The notes: a model not told the origin generated them from the sequence alone. Shown: positions 1 through 8,310, counted from the first letter of the stretch. The stretch is 64,000 bases of DNA from Oscillospiraceae bacterium (GCA_015065545.1 SVQA01000002.1:1-64000), one strand, 5' to 3'. Program-made: numbers and translations.

Positions 1-212
1 GCTCATTTAAAAACACTTGACGTGTTTACTTGATGTTTGTTGTGTCATCTTCACTGTAATTGTTCGAGTACTTATTTTCCTCAAAAAAATTACGGGTTCT
101 CATTTCTTTGTTGTTCAATTTTCAATGTCCTTTGTTCCGTCGATGTCACCAAAAACCGAGATAAACTCTTGTTTATTTCGCTGTGTTTTTGTCGTTCTCT
201 CGTGCGGAACGT
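1..212 (-). other. Probable rRNA operon leader
   Basis: No believable gene lies in the first 440 bases. Read on the minus strand, the stretch downstream of the promoter at 218-246 carries at 130-106 a motif of the type ACATTGAAAATTGAACAA, which resembles the box A-like antitermination sequence commonly found in clostridial rRNA leaders and spacers. The strand then runs out of the window at an AAATGAGC-like sequence close to what often precedes the 16S 5' end. The rRNA gene itself is not in the window, so this is inference from promoter strength and the leader motif. Confidence 0.5.
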
Positions 213-217
213 TATTT

Positions 218-246
218 ATTATATATCAGCCGCAAACAAAAGTCAA
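218..246 (-). promoter_or_regulatory. Strong leftward promoter, rRNA type
   Basis: On the minus strand, TTGACT (246-241) and TATAAT (223-218) are separated by exactly 17 bases. Immediately upstream (about 247-295) are long A and T runs that would act as an UP element. The combination of a near-consensus promoter, an A/T-tract upstream element and a box A-like leader is typical of rRNA operons. Confidence 0.7.
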
Positions 247-384
247 GAGCTTTTTTCGATTTTTTTCAAAAAAATTTTACTTTTTTTCAATCACCAAAAG
301 GTAGTGTATCGACCCATTTTCAAACACAACATATTGACCCTCTTTAACCTGGTGCGATTTATATATATAAATAGTATAGAGATA

Positions 385-413
385 TTGATTTATTTAAAGT
401 CTTGATATATAAT
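385..413 (+). promoter_or_regulatory. Promoter of the four-gene membrane protein operon
   Basis: TTGATT (385-390), 17-base spacer, TATAAT (408-413). Transcription would begin about 25 bases before the first start codon at 444, so the leader is short. It is back to back with the leftward rRNA-type promoter. Confidence 0.7.
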
Positions 414-443
414 TTGTTTATCAATTTACAAGGAGATTTTATA

Positions 444-1193
444 ATGAGTACGAAAGTGCGCTTTTTTCAAAAGCCTTTGACTTTGATTGTTTCCATACTA
501 TATTTTTCTGTTTTTATTTTCAGCACCCTTGCCGCTGAATCCAAAAGCACCTTCCTCAGTATTATAAAAGACAGATTCTCAAAGACACCCTTTGTCCTCA
601 CCATCGGTGAACAGATAATGGACTTCGCAAACATAGCGGCTCCTCTGCTTCTTGCTCTTGCCTTTGCTTCTCTGTTCTTTCTTTACAAGCGACTCCCCCT
701 TTTAAGTGCTACAGTATTGCTTGTTGCCGCTCTGGGTGCTCTATGCGGAATTACTGTGTTTGTTTGCCTTAATGCATACAACATCATCGAAACCTTCAAT
801 GCACACTCCAATGCCGTTGAACTTGCCAGCGACAACGCAGGCGAATTATCCAATCTTCTCTTAACTCTCATTCCATACCATTTTCTGCTGATTATTTATG
901 CAGGCTGTCTTGTGAACTTTTCTATTGGAGTTAAAAAGCTTGCTCTGAACAAAACCGTTAAATCGGGCAGTGCACTTGCTTTTTCAGCAGTAAATGCTTT
1001 GCTCAGCATTTGGCATTTGCTTACGCTTATTTTTACACCCGATGTTGTCAGCAACTACTTCTATATACACTACATCGACAAAAGCGAATATATATACAGC
1101 GAAATAAGCAATATTCTCTGTTTTGCTGTTGTTTCTATATTCTGCTTCTTCTTTGCCCGCTCTTTAAAGGCAAGCAAAACTGATAACGCATAA
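444..1193 (+). CDS. Six-span membrane protein of unknown function, first of four in tandem
   Basis: I do not recognise the family. The 249-residue product has about six hydrophobic segments: near the N terminus after a short basic stretch, two close together around residues 50-110, and three in the C-terminal half. I start it at the ATG at 444 because an AAGGAGA ribosome site sits 7 bases upstream; the longer reading from 402 has no such site and would precede the promoter start point. The N-terminal KPLTLIVS motif recurs in the next two genes (TLTLIVAI, PVTLILGI), which suggests that they are diverged copies. It is the promoter-proximal gene of a run of four genes with 17-31 base gaps. No catalytic motif is visible. 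Confidence 0.75.
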   Translation: MSTKVRFFQKPLTLIVSILYFSVFIFSTLAAESKSTFLSIIKDRFSKTPFVLTIGEQIMDFANIAAPLLLALAFASLFFLYKRLPLLSATVLLVAALGALCGITVFVCLNAYNIIETFNAHSNAVELASDNAGELSNLLLTLIPYHFLLIIYAGCLVNFSIGVKKLALNKTVKSGSALAFSAVNALLSIWHLLTLIFTPDVVSNYFYIHYIDKSEYIYSEISNILCFAVVSIFCFFFARSLKASKTDNA

Positions 1194-1216
1194 CCCCAAC
1201 ACAAAGGAGTACATAT

Positions 1217-2191
1217 ATGAACACTACCGAAACGATACAGACTGCTCCTGCAGTACAGGAGAAATCAACCACACCAAAGAAGACTTTAACCTTAATAGTT
1301 GCTATATTTTTTTTAATTACAGCAATCGTTCCTATTGTTCTTCTGCTTATACCTACGCCTGCCGTTGACAATATGGAACACCCCGCTGTAATCACCGACA
1401 GCGAAGCTCCCCTTAACATGACAGCCGAGCAGAAATTTCAGGAGTTTGCAGGTGCATTAGAAAAAACCTTCTATCCTCCTTACAAGGAATCAACCCTTCT
1501 CTCCGAGGAGGAAGTTCAGGTAAAGGAAGCCAACAGAAAAGAGTTCTTCCTAATCGGCACAAAGGTAATGTTTGCAACTCTTGTCGCTTCATCACTTCTT
1601 ATGTCTGCAGCCTTCTTTATTATGTACCGCCGCTGCAAGCTCTCCTACAATATCCGTTCAACCGTAATGCTTGTTTGTGTTACCTTGGCTGTTGCAGGTG
1701 CTCTTATTATGGCGATAATGCATATATACTCTATAGTTGTGCTTATAAATCGACTTCCTTCCATTGCAACCAATATGAATCTGACAGACCAGAAGGCAAG
1801 GGATGCCTGCACTACCGAAACGGTATACTACCTCCTCAGAAACCTTCTTGTTACTGCAGGTCTGGCACATTACCTCTACACCCTGCCTATGTTCGCCTTT
1901 AGCAGTGAGCTGAACAAGGCTTCCAAGAAGAAAAAACTAACAAAAGCATCCAAAAAACTTTATGGTGCATACACAAGTGTGGCTCTTGTTTGCAGTTACT
2001 ACGCAATTATAATTGCTCTTACCTGGACCTTCAACTTCACAACAAAAGCTCTGCTTGGTATCCTTGCGCTTATGGCAATCTCCTCCTTTGTGATGATAGG
2101 CTTTGTTTATGACTTCCACAAGGAACTAAAAAAATCCTCATCAAAAGAAGTTTTGCAAGCCGAAACCGAAGTTCAACCCTCCAGTCTTTAA
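1217..2191 (+). CDS. Six-span membrane protein of unknown function, second of four
   Basis: The 324-residue product begins with a short soluble tail, then a hydrophobic segment (TLTLIVAIFFLI), an external-looking loop of about 80 residues rich in charged residues, and five further membrane segments. The C-terminal tail is hydrophilic and basic then acidic. A good AAAGGAG ribosome site precedes the ATG. The gap from the previous stop is 23 bases, so it is co-transcribed. Its layout matches the flanking genes, supporting a tandem duplication. Function unknown. Confidence 0.75.
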   Translation: MNTTETIQTAPAVQEKSTTPKKTLTLIVAIFFLITAIVPIVLLLIPTPAVDNMEHPAVITDSEAPLNMTAEQKFQEFAGALEKTFYPPYKESTLLSEEEVQVKEANRKEFFLIGTKVMFATLVASSLLMSAAFFIMYRRCKLSYNIRSTVMLVCVTLAVAGALIMAIMHIYSIVVLINRLPSIATNMNLTDQKARDACTTETVYYLLRNLLVTAGLAHYLYTLPMFAFSSELNKASKKKKLTKASKKLYGAYTSVALVCSYYAIIIALTWTFNFTTKALLGILALMAISSFVMIGFVYDFHKELKKSSSKEVLQAETEVQPSSL

Positions 2192-2208
2192 TATAAAGGA
2201 GAACTTAT

Positions 2209-3300
2209 ATGTATAATCTTCAAATCAATCAAAACCGCTCTGTCTTTAAACGAGCACTCAAAACACCCGTAACACTGATCCTCGGCATTATGATGGCTTT
2301 GACAGGTATTCTTACCATTGCTTTTTTAGCCTCTTTAAAAGGTGACTTTTCAGATTTGATCACCTCATTATCTTACAGCTTCAGAGCTTTTTTCCCGAAC
2401 TACAAATCTTCATCAGAGGAACTTTTTGAGGCAACCACGGTAATCATTATCATATCTGCCATCGTAGCTCCTGTGCTTTCTTTTATGGGATACCTCTTCA
2501 CTTTCATCGACTCCGGCAGCAGAAGCTCCAAGACCCCCAAAGGCGGTACGGTAGTCCTTATGGTCAGCTCCATAGTTTCCTTGCTGGGCTTTGCTTCAAT
2601 TCTGATTATGTATTTATCTTCTTTTGAAACATACACCAATGCCCTTGATTCCGATTATGTATCTGACGATGTAATATCCCTGTTCATCAGAGTCACACTT
2701 CTGGTTGTTGCCTATACGCTTTACGGCATAAGCAATCTTATCTTCAACTGCTCCCTGAGCAGTATGTGCAGTGGCACAAAACGCAGTGGCGGCGGTGCTG
2801 TATTGTTCGCCATCTCTTCTATTTTTGTTGCTTTTATTTACCTTTTATTCATAATCGACGTCACAACAGAGGATGATAATTTATCAGATCAGGGTAACTT
2901 GCTTATAGCCACTCTCTTCTTCTCGGCTGTGTCTTACATTCTGACTGCGGCATTCGCCTTTATCTTCAAAAGTCGCATAAACGCTTCTGTTACTCCCGAA
3001 TATTCCGCTATACCTGCTGCTCCTGTTATGGAAGCTCCTGCATACACAGGTTATGCAAACCCATACACCCAAGCTCCTGCACCCTATCCCACATACTCTC
3101 CTGTTGCAGACACACAGAGAGTTCCCGTTGCAACCAATACAGAAGCGGTTGCAGTACGCACACCTGTGCGAGAAGCAGAAGAAGCCTTTGTTAACCCCAC
3201 AGAAAAGCCTGCCGATATTCCTGCATTCTGCGCTGAGTGCGGTACACCCATTAAGCCTGATCAGGTTTTCTGTGCTGTATGCGGCTCAAAGCTTAAATAA
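2209..3300 (+). CDS. Membrane protein with C-terminal zinc ribbon, third of four
   Basis: The 363-residue product has about six membrane segments in residues 20-265, a proline- and alanine-rich cytoplasmic linker of about 70 residues, and a C-terminal zinc ribbon with two CxxC pairs (FCAECG...VFCAVCG) in the last 25 residues. Such terminal zinc ribbons are common in Firmicute membrane proteins of unknown function. AAAGGAGA precedes the ATG with proper spacing. It shares the opening TPVTLILG motif and overall span pattern with its neighbours and is 17 bases from the previous stop. The ribbon is absent from the other three members, so this one may be the part that contacts another molecule. Confidence 0.75.
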   Translation: MYNLQINQNRSVFKRALKTPVTLILGIMMALTGILTIAFLASLKGDFSDLITSLSYSFRAFFPNYKSSSEELFEATTVIIIISAIVAPVLSFMGYLFTFIDSGSRSSKTPKGGTVVLMVSSIVSLLGFASILIMYLSSFETYTNALDSDYVSDDVISLFIRVTLLVVAYTLYGISNLIFNCSLSSMCSGTKRSGGGAVLFAISSIFVAFIYLLFIIDVTTEDDNLSDQGNLLIATLFFSAVSYILTAAFAFIFKSRINASVTPEYSAIPAAPVMEAPAYTGYANPYTQAPAPYPTYSPVADTQRVPVATNTEAVAVRTPVREAEEAFVNPTEKPADIPAFCAECGTPIKPDQVFCAVCGSKLK

Positions 3301-3331
3301 ACACCTTTCCTTTTATATGGAGTGATATTTT

Positions 3332-4048
3332 ATGAATTCAACAACACCAACCCCCAAGAAAAAAACAATCGAAAAATTCTTCGGCAAGATCTATATTGTA
3401 ATCTTCGCTGTGATTATGTTTGCCGGTGCAGCGGTAAAACTGGCTTTCACCTTATCGCAAACCTCTGCAACCAATATCTGGAAGTTTATACTTATATTCG
3501 ATACAATCACAACCCTGCTTACTGCCGCATCACTTTTCCTGTTCTATATGTCTTCGGATACAAAAACAAAGACCGGCACAAAAATCTCTGCTGTTACATT
3601 TCTTGTAGCTTCCGCACTCACTGTGTTCACCCAGTTCTTTGTTTTTCTTTACTATATGTCTGTAAGCTTCAGCGTTGTAATCGCAATGCTCACTCTTCTC
3701 TTCTTCGGCGCACAATCCCTCTTTATGCTGTACTTCGCAATCCGTCTTACAATAGATGTGTTCAAGGGTCAGATTAGTGCAAAAGGTGCGTTGGCTTATG
3801 CAGGTGCAAAGGCGTTTTCCATTATCCCTATGCTCATTATCCGCTTTGTTAAGTCTGAGCTTCTTGCTCTTGATCATTTCCACACACCCTTTGAAAATGC
3901 TACTGTCACAAGGGCAGATTATCCTGAAATTGCTTTTTATTTAGCTATTGCCTCAGCTCTTGTGATGACAATATTTGCTTTGCTCTATAACAAATTTGCA
4001 AACGATTGCAAAGAAGAATCTGAAGAAACAACCACAGAAGATAAATAA
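3332..4048 (+). CDS. Six-span membrane protein of unknown function, fourth of four
   Basis: The 238-residue product has about six membrane segments and an acidic C-terminal tail. TGGAGTG precedes the ATG. It lies 31 bases after the zinc-ribbon gene and is followed by a strong hairpin terminator, which closes the operon. It is the most diverged of the four at the N terminus (KFFGKIYIVIFAVIM). No recognised domain. Confidence 0.7.
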   Translation: MNSTTPTPKKKTIEKFFGKIYIVIFAVIMFAGAAVKLAFTLSQTSATNIWKFILIFDTITTLLTAASLFLFYMSSDTKTKTGTKISAVTFLVASALTVFTQFFVFLYYMSVSFSVVIAMLTLLFFGAQSLFMLYFAIRLTIDVFKGQISAKGALAYAGAKAFSIIPMLIIRFVKSELLALDHFHTPFENATVTRADYPEIAFYLAIASALVMTIFALLYNKFANDCKEESEETTTEDK

Positions 4049-4054
4049 AAATAA

Positions 4055-4091
4055 CCTCTGAAACAGATCTTCCGTTTCAGAGGTTTTCTTT
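4055..4091. terminator. Bidirectional terminator
   Basis: Ten-base-pair stem CCTCTGAAAC / GTTTCAGAGG around a 9-base loop, followed by a T-rich run on the plus strand and preceded by A-rich sequence, so it can serve both the membrane operon and the convergent lipoprotein gene. Confidence 0.85.
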
Positions 4092-4101
4092 TATCGGTTA
4101 A

Positions 4102-4629
4102 TTATTCAGCATAGAAGGACTTGAACACTTCTACAATTGCGTCCTTTCGCTCTGCACGCTCTTTGCTGTCGCTGTAAATCATCAGGTACTTGCCGTTTTC
4201 AGAGAGGATAGCCTCAAAGGTTTCGTCCAAGAGTGTAATCTCGCCGTCTGCCTTTGCCTGCTGATACCACTTGTTGTCTGTATCGCTGTAAGAGTAAACC
4301 TCCAGCACAACATCGCCGCCATCGTATTTGTACATAAACTTATATCCCTCGTCTGCACCAATCATAGATGCAGTAGGCACGATGGCATCCTTATAAGCAT
4401 ACACACAGTTCTTATCTTTAAGGTAAGTGCAAAGACCCTTTAAGTTGTTTTCATACTTGGGCTTTGCTTCGTCAGATGTTGCAGCCGAAGCTGTAAACTC
4501 ATCGGGTGTACCAACTGCACCGCCTTCAAAATCCTTGTACTCAACTGTTGGCTGGGGCTGTGCACCCATACAACCGCAAAGAGAAAAACAAAGAATTACC
4601 ACAAGCATAAATGCTAATATCTTTTTCAT
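4102..4629 (-). CDS. Lipoprotein of unknown function
   Basis: The 175-residue product starts with a lipoprotein signal peptide, the lipobox ending at LCGC around residue 19, so the mature protein is anchored by a diacylated cysteine outside the membrane. A short acidic linker follows, then a compact domain of about 110 residues with no motif I recognise. TGGAGGA lies 9 bases upstream of the ATG. It is monocistronic: its own promoter is upstream and it faces the membrane operon across a shared terminator. Confidence 0.8.
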   Translation of the reverse strand: MKKILAFMLVVILCFSLCGCMGAQPQPTVEYKDFEGGAVGTPDEFTASAATSDEAKPKYENNLKGLCTYLKDKNCVYAYKDAIVPTASMIGADEGYKFMYKYDGGDVVLEVYSYSDTDNKWYQQAKADGEITLLDETFEAILSENGKYLMIYSDSKERAERKDAIVEVFKSFYAE

Positions 4630-4693
4630 AATATAGAATCCTCCATAATACCTTCTTTATTAAAACCGAGGCTCAAAACCTCTGCGTTAAATT

Positions 4694-4722
4694 ATCTTAA
4701 CATATTTCTTTTTTTAAATCAA
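4694..4722 (-). promoter_or_regulatory. Promoter of the lipoprotein gene
   Basis: On the minus strand TTGATT (4722-4717), 17-base spacer, TAAGAT (4699-4694). It lies in the divergent intergenic region shared with the TtcA-like gene, which also has a TATAAT box near 4728 on the plus strand. Confidence 0.5.
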
Positions 4723-4755
4723 TAGTGTATAATCAAATTATTAGGGGTGATTGCT

Positions 4756-5466
4756 ATGCAAAAGCACTGCTCAGTTATGCGTGCGGCTATAGATAAATAT
4801 AATATGATAGAAGAAAGCGACAAAATCGCAGTAGGCGTTTCAGGCGGTAAAGACAGCCTTGCTCTGCTCTTCGGTCTTGTAAACCTTCGCAGATACTATC
4901 CAAAGAAATTTGATGTTGCGGCCCTTATCGTTGACCCTTGTTTTGAGGGGATACCTTCGGATTATTCATCCATAGAGGCTTATTGCAAGGAGCAGGATAT
5001 TCCCTGCACAATCCGAAGAACCGAGCTCTACAACATAATATTTGAAGAAAAGAAAGCCGAAAGCCCCTGTGCTCTTTGTGCCCGAATGCGTCGGGGGATT
5101 CTTCACAATATGGCAAAAGAGCAGGGGTGCAACAAGCTTGCCTTGGGACATCACTCGGAGGATGCGGCAGAAACCTTCCTTATGAATCTCCTGAACGGCG
5201 GTGTTGCTGAATGCTTCCGCCCTGTTACTTATCTGAGCATAAAGGACATAACCGTTATCCGTCCCATGATTTTCTGCGATGAGCAAAAAATAGTATCCCT
5301 CGCAGAAAGATACGACTTCCCTGTTGTTAAAAGCCTTTGCCCTATGGACAAAAACACCGAAAGAGAAAGAACAGGCAACCTTATAAAAGAATTGTCTTTA
5401 AAATATCCCGACCTAAAAACAAAGCTTCTGGGTGCTTTAGAGCGAGGAAGCATCAGCGGTTGGTAA
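4756..5466 (+). CDS. TtcA-like tRNA 2-thiolation enzyme (PP-loop ATPase)
   Basis: Members of this family adenylate a tRNA base and, with an iron-sulfur cluster, replace its oxygen with sulfur; TtcA acts on cytidine 32. The 236-residue product has the PP-loop SGGKDS at residues 29-34, a CxxC pair in SPCALCARMRRG (about residues 105 and 108), and a third cysteine in SLCPMD near residue 194, matching the cluster ligands of the TtcA/TtuA group. It has the compact length usual in Clostridia. I prefer ATG 4756 to the in-frame GTG at 4747, because the latter lies inside the AGGGGTGA ribosome site. The tRNA position modified cannot be settled from sequence alone. Confidence 0.85.
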   Translation: MQKHCSVMRAAIDKYNMIEESDKIAVGVSGGKDSLALLFGLVNLRRYYPKKFDVAALIVDPCFEGIPSDYSSIEAYCKEQDIPCTIRRTELYNIIFEEKKAESPCALCARMRRGILHNMAKEQGCNKLALGHHSEDAAETFLMNLLNGGVAECFRPVTYLSIKDITVIRPMIFCDEQKIVSLAERYDFPVVKSLCPMDKNTERERTGNLIKELSLKYPDLKTKLLGALERGSISGW

Positions 5467-5485
5467 TCATAACATAAAACGAAAA

Positions 5486-5525
5486 CGGCTCAAATCCGAA
5501 AATGGATTTGAGCCGTGTCTTTTTC
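5486..5525. terminator. Bidirectional terminator
   Basis: Twelve-base-pair perfect stem CGGCTCAAATCC / GGATTTGAGCCG with a 6-base loop, followed by TGTCTTTTTCTTTT on the plus strand; it separates two convergent genes. Confidence 0.85.
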
Positions 5526-5527
5526 TT

Positions 5528-6742
5528 TTAGCTTAAAACATATACAGTTACGTTTCTTCTGCCCCAGTTCATACATTCGCCGTAGGTGGAGTAGAACACG
5601 TCTACAAGTACAGACCCGCTCATAAGTGCTCCGCCTGTGTCCACAGCGGTTGCATAGCCATAAATCATCTTGCCGTCAGAAGATACAATATAGAGCTTTG
5701 AGCCGTAAGGAATAACATTGGGATTAACCGCAACTCCGCCCACATAAACAGGCACACCTGTTGCAGTAATCGCACCCTCAGCCGCATAGTAAGCCGTACT
5801 TGATCCTGTCAGCTTCCTTTTATAGTATACTGTATTGCCGCTTGCATCCACAAAGGAGCCTTCAGCATTATCCACCGATGCACCGCCGGAATATGAAGGC
5901 TTTGAAGGTTTGCTTTGATAGGAAGGTGCTCTGCCTGTACCGATAAGCTTAATCTGGTCAACGGGCTCTTTTGTCACCTCATCGGAAACAACCACACTCT
6001 CCGAAAGCTCGCCGTCAATATACTTACTTTTTGTAACAAGGGTTCTTTCACCCTCGATGCCATACTGCTTGATTTTAGACGTACCGCTTACGAGGTCATC
6101 GGTCTCTTCGGTTATAAAGCCGTAGTCCACAACCTCTGTTGCGATTTCTTCTTTATATTCAACTCTCTGTACTACAACCGACATACCTTCGTATATAGAT
6201 TCAGAAAGCTCGGGAGAAACAATGTCATCTTCGCCGAGAATTATGTTCATCTGCAAAAGGAATTCCTCAACAGTATTCGCAGTGGTTATGCAGTTTCGGG
6301 TTTCACCGTCTGCTGTTAAGGTAACTCCGCTGTCGGATACTATATATATATTGGTATCTGGTGTAACTTTTTGAGAAAGCTCGGGTGTCACCCTATGCTC
6401 TTTTGTAAGTGTGATTCCTGCCTTTGCTATAGCATCCGCAACGGTATCCTCAGAGCATCTTACGGTAAATTCCGTACCGCTGAAGTTTATCTTTACATCA
6501 AAGGCTCTTACAATATTAAGCACCACATATCCGTCACCTTCTGTGCGGATAACAGTATCATCCTTGTTAAGAGTAATCTCTGCTTTTTCAAGTATCTCGT
6601 CGGTGTAAACATCTGCAACCACAGATTCCTCGTCAGATGAAGAATGCTGTGCCTGTGCGTTAAGCCCGAGAATACAAACCGCCAAGCAAACAGCAAGGGC
6701 AAAAATAACCGCATAAGGAGATTTTCTCTTTTTGTTTTTCAC
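5528..6742 (-). CDS. Cell-wall protein with DUF348, G5 and 3D domains (YabE type)
   Basis: The 404-residue product has an N-terminal membrane anchor or signal segment (residues 9-32), DUF348-like repeats around residues 70-180, a G5 domain around 195-265, and a C-terminal 3D domain where the aspartates of AVDTGG and VDVFYS form the acidic active site. Proteins of this kind (Bacillus YabE, stationary-phase and Rpf-like factors) are surface muralytic enzymes; the 3D domain resembles that of MltA lytic transglycosylases. A G5-3D protein is commonly encoded near the origin, as here. The start is a GTG: the preceding in-frame codon pair includes a stop, so no longer reading is possible. Confidence 0.85.
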   Translation of the reverse strand: MKNKKRKSPYAVIFALAVCLAVCILGLNAQAQHSSSDEESVVADVYTDEILEKAEITLNKDDTVIRTEGDGYVVLNIVRAFDVKINFSGTEFTVRCSEDTVADAIAKAGITLTKEHRVTPELSQKVTPDTNIYIVSDSGVTLTADGETRNCITTANTVEEFLLQMNIILGEDDIVSPELSESIYEGMSVVVQRVEYKEEIATEVVDYGFITEETDDLVSGTSKIKQYGIEGERTLVTKSKYIDGELSESVVVSDEVTKEPVDQIKLIGTGRAPSYQSKPSKPSYSGGASVDNAEGSFVDASGNTVYYKRKLTGSSTAYYAAEGAITATGVPVYVGGVAVNPNVIPYGSKLYIVSSDGKMIYGYATAVDTGGALMSGSVLVDVFYSTYGECMNWGRRNVTVYVLS

Positions 6743-6819
6743 AGGTCACCACATCCTTTCGCAATAAAATTTCTGTGTTCACAAAGAGTTTATACGCATC
6801 TCTTTTTGCTCTTTTGGAA

Positions 6820-6848
6820 ATTATACTTATTCTTTTAACAAGTGTCAA
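6820..6848 (-). promoter_or_regulatory. Promoter of the G5/3D protein gene
   Basis: On the minus strand TTGACA (6848-6843), 17-base spacer, TATAAT (6825-6820), a perfect vegetative promoter about 80 bases before the GTG start. The rest of the 6743-7110 intergenic stretch is AT-rich and shows no gene. Confidence 0.8.
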
Positions 6849-7111
6849 ATTATTTCTTCTCTCGTTTTTGTGCAATATCAACAAAGCTTTTTGTCGAAAA
6901 TAAAAATTACTCAAAACAATCATTCTCTTTAAGAAAAATATCTCCTTCCAAGTTGTAAAAAAGCAACAGAAATTAAATATTACAAAAATGTAATAAAAAA
7001 TGACACTTTTGTCACGCAGATTCCTATTATTTATCCTTGTTTTTTATATGTTTCTTTTTTGCCATTGGCTTGTTTACTGGCACTTTGACCTCTTTTTCAC
7101 AAAACCAAAGA

Positions 7112-7152
7112 AAAACACAAGAGAAAAATCCGCCGCATTTCGCGACGGATTT
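7112..7152 (-). terminator. Terminator of lexA
   Basis: Stem AAATCCGTCGC / GCGGCGGATTT (one G-T pair) with a 5-base loop, followed on the minus strand by TTCTCTTGTGTTTTT. It lies just downstream of the lexA stop codon. Confidence 0.75.
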
Positions 7153-7185
7153 CTGTGATCTTTATATGTAGCTTTTGTCCTTGTT

Positions 7186-7776
7186 TTAATCAAAGGTTCT
7201 GTAAAGTGCAACCACGGTTCCCAGCAGCACAACCTCTTCTGTAATAATAGGCTCGAAAGCATCATTCTCGGGCTGCAAACGGAAATGCCCGTTCTCCTTA
7301 TAAAAACGCTTTACGGTTGCTTCTTCGTCAATCATTGCAACAACAATATCTCCGTTATTTGCCACCGGCGTGCGATGAACTATAACAATATCTCCATCAA
7401 GGATACCTGCATAGAGCATACTCTCACCCACAACTCGCAGGGCAAAAAGCTCTCTTCCTCTGCGTACACTCTCGCTTACGGGAATGTAAGTTTCAATATC
7501 CTCAACCGCAAGTATCGGTACACCCGCAGTTACTCTGCCCATAACGGGAATCTGGGATGAGGCTTCTGTTTTGCTGAGCTTTATGCAACGGTTAAAGCCT
7601 TTTTCTCTTTCAATAAGACCTTTTTCCTCCAAGGACTTCAGATGAAGATGAACTGTGGATGTGGATTTAAGTCCTGTTGCAACGCAAATTTCTCTCACCG
7701 AGGGGACTCTTTGCTCACGTGCACACTCGCTGATATAATCAAATACCTTCTGCTGACTTTTTGTCAAGGGCTTCAT
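7186..7776 (-). CDS. lexA: LexA repressor
   Basis: LexA represses DNA-damage genes and cleaves itself when RecA filaments form. The 196-residue product has the winged-helix DNA-binding domain at residues 1-66, the cleavage site Ala84-Gly85 in VTAGVP, and the serine-lysine dyad at Ser119 (VGESM) and Lys156 (ATVKRF), at the usual spacing. I start at ATG 7776, which follows GGGAGGA at proper distance; a longer reading from 7830 would overlap the promoter. A palindrome over its -35 box suggests self-regulation. It is monocistronic. Confidence 0.95.
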   Translation of the reverse strand: MKPLTKSQQKVFDYISECAREQRVPSVREICVATGLKSTSTVHLHLKSLEEKGLIEREKGFNRCIKLSKTEASSQIPVMGRVTAGVPILAVEDIETYIPVSESVRRGRELFALRVVGESMLYAGILDGDIVIVHRTPVANNGDIVVAMIDEEATVKRFYKENGHFRLQPENDAFEPIITEEVVLLGTVVALYRTFD

Positions 7777-7832
7777 GGTGTATCCTCCCGTCTGCATACT
7801 TAAAATTATTGTAAACAAAATCTTACACATAT

Positions 7833-7868
7833 ACTATAACACACCGATTTCAAAAAATCAAACGTTTG
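7833..7868 (-). promoter_or_regulatory. lexA promoter with probable LexA operator
   Basis: On the minus strand TTGATT (7861-7856), 17-base spacer, TATAGT (7838-7833). A perfect 10-base palindrome CAAACGTTTG (7859-7868) overlaps the start of the -35 box, where a repressor would block polymerase. Clostridial LexA sites have a related GAAC/GTTY-type inverted repeat, so autoregulation is a reasonable inference. Confidence 0.65.
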
Positions 7869-7944
7869 TTTTGTTTTTTAATAAAAAATACAGCAAAAGT
7901 TTTTTCCTGCTTAACAGTATATTCATCAAACTTCTCGCAAGCGG

Positions 7945-8135
7945 TGATATAATATAATCACAGCGCAAGGCTTTTTTCATCACCCCTCACTCCTAAAGGT
8001 CAACCTAAGCAATATGGCTGTAACCATAACCTTTCTGTTTGCAGCCATATTCTTAGGTTGACCGCAAGCGGCAGCTTGCAACCCCTTTATTTTCCGAAGA
8101 CACCGAGAGAGCAACTCTCGGTGTCTTTGCTTTTC
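7945..8135 (+). ncRNA. Candidate structured RNA with long hairpin and own terminator
   Basis: This 190-base stretch has no coding capacity. It opens with an 18-base palindromic box containing two TATAAT hexamers (7945-7960). A pyrimidine-rich unpaired run follows. The main hairpin pairs 7998-8023 with 8038-8063: 12 perfect pairs, one bulged C (8010), 10 perfect pairs and about three more, capped by a 14-base loop. A second hairpin GCAAGC/GCTTGC lies at 8064-8079. An intrinsic terminator follows at 8097-8127 (13-base-pair stem, then TTTGCTTTTCTC). A C/U-rich 5' strand before a long arm and a small 3' hairpin loosely recall 6S RNA, but no convincing closing stem is seen. It has no T-box motif despite preceding asnB. 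Confidence 0.5.
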
Positions 8136-8166
8136 TCAAGTTTTTAACACTTAATAAAAGGATTTA

Positions 8167-8195
8167 TAGACTTTTGTAAAACATTGTGTTATACT
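8167..8195 (+). promoter_or_regulatory. asnB promoter
   Basis: TAGACT (8167-8172), 17-base spacer, TATACT (8190-8195). It lies after the terminator at 8127, so asnB is transcribed separately from the hairpin element, with a leader of about 110 bases in which I see no riboswitch. Confidence 0.5.
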
Positions 8196-8310
8196 ACATA
8201 ATAGGGTATTGTGGGTATGCGAAAACCTTAAGTCACGCTACCTGCAAAGCTCCCATATAAACAACTTTAAGAACAGCTTATTTAAACTTTCGTTGAGAGG
8301 AACTGATATT

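Noticed and set aside
37-405. Overlapping open frames in the first 400 bases
   Set aside because: Low-complexity Phe-rich translations from AT-rich leader DNA that carries two strong promoters; no ribosome sites.
8140-8310. T-box or asparagine-responsive leader before asnB
   Set aside because: The conserved T-box sequence and a specifier stem are absent; the leader is short and unstructured.
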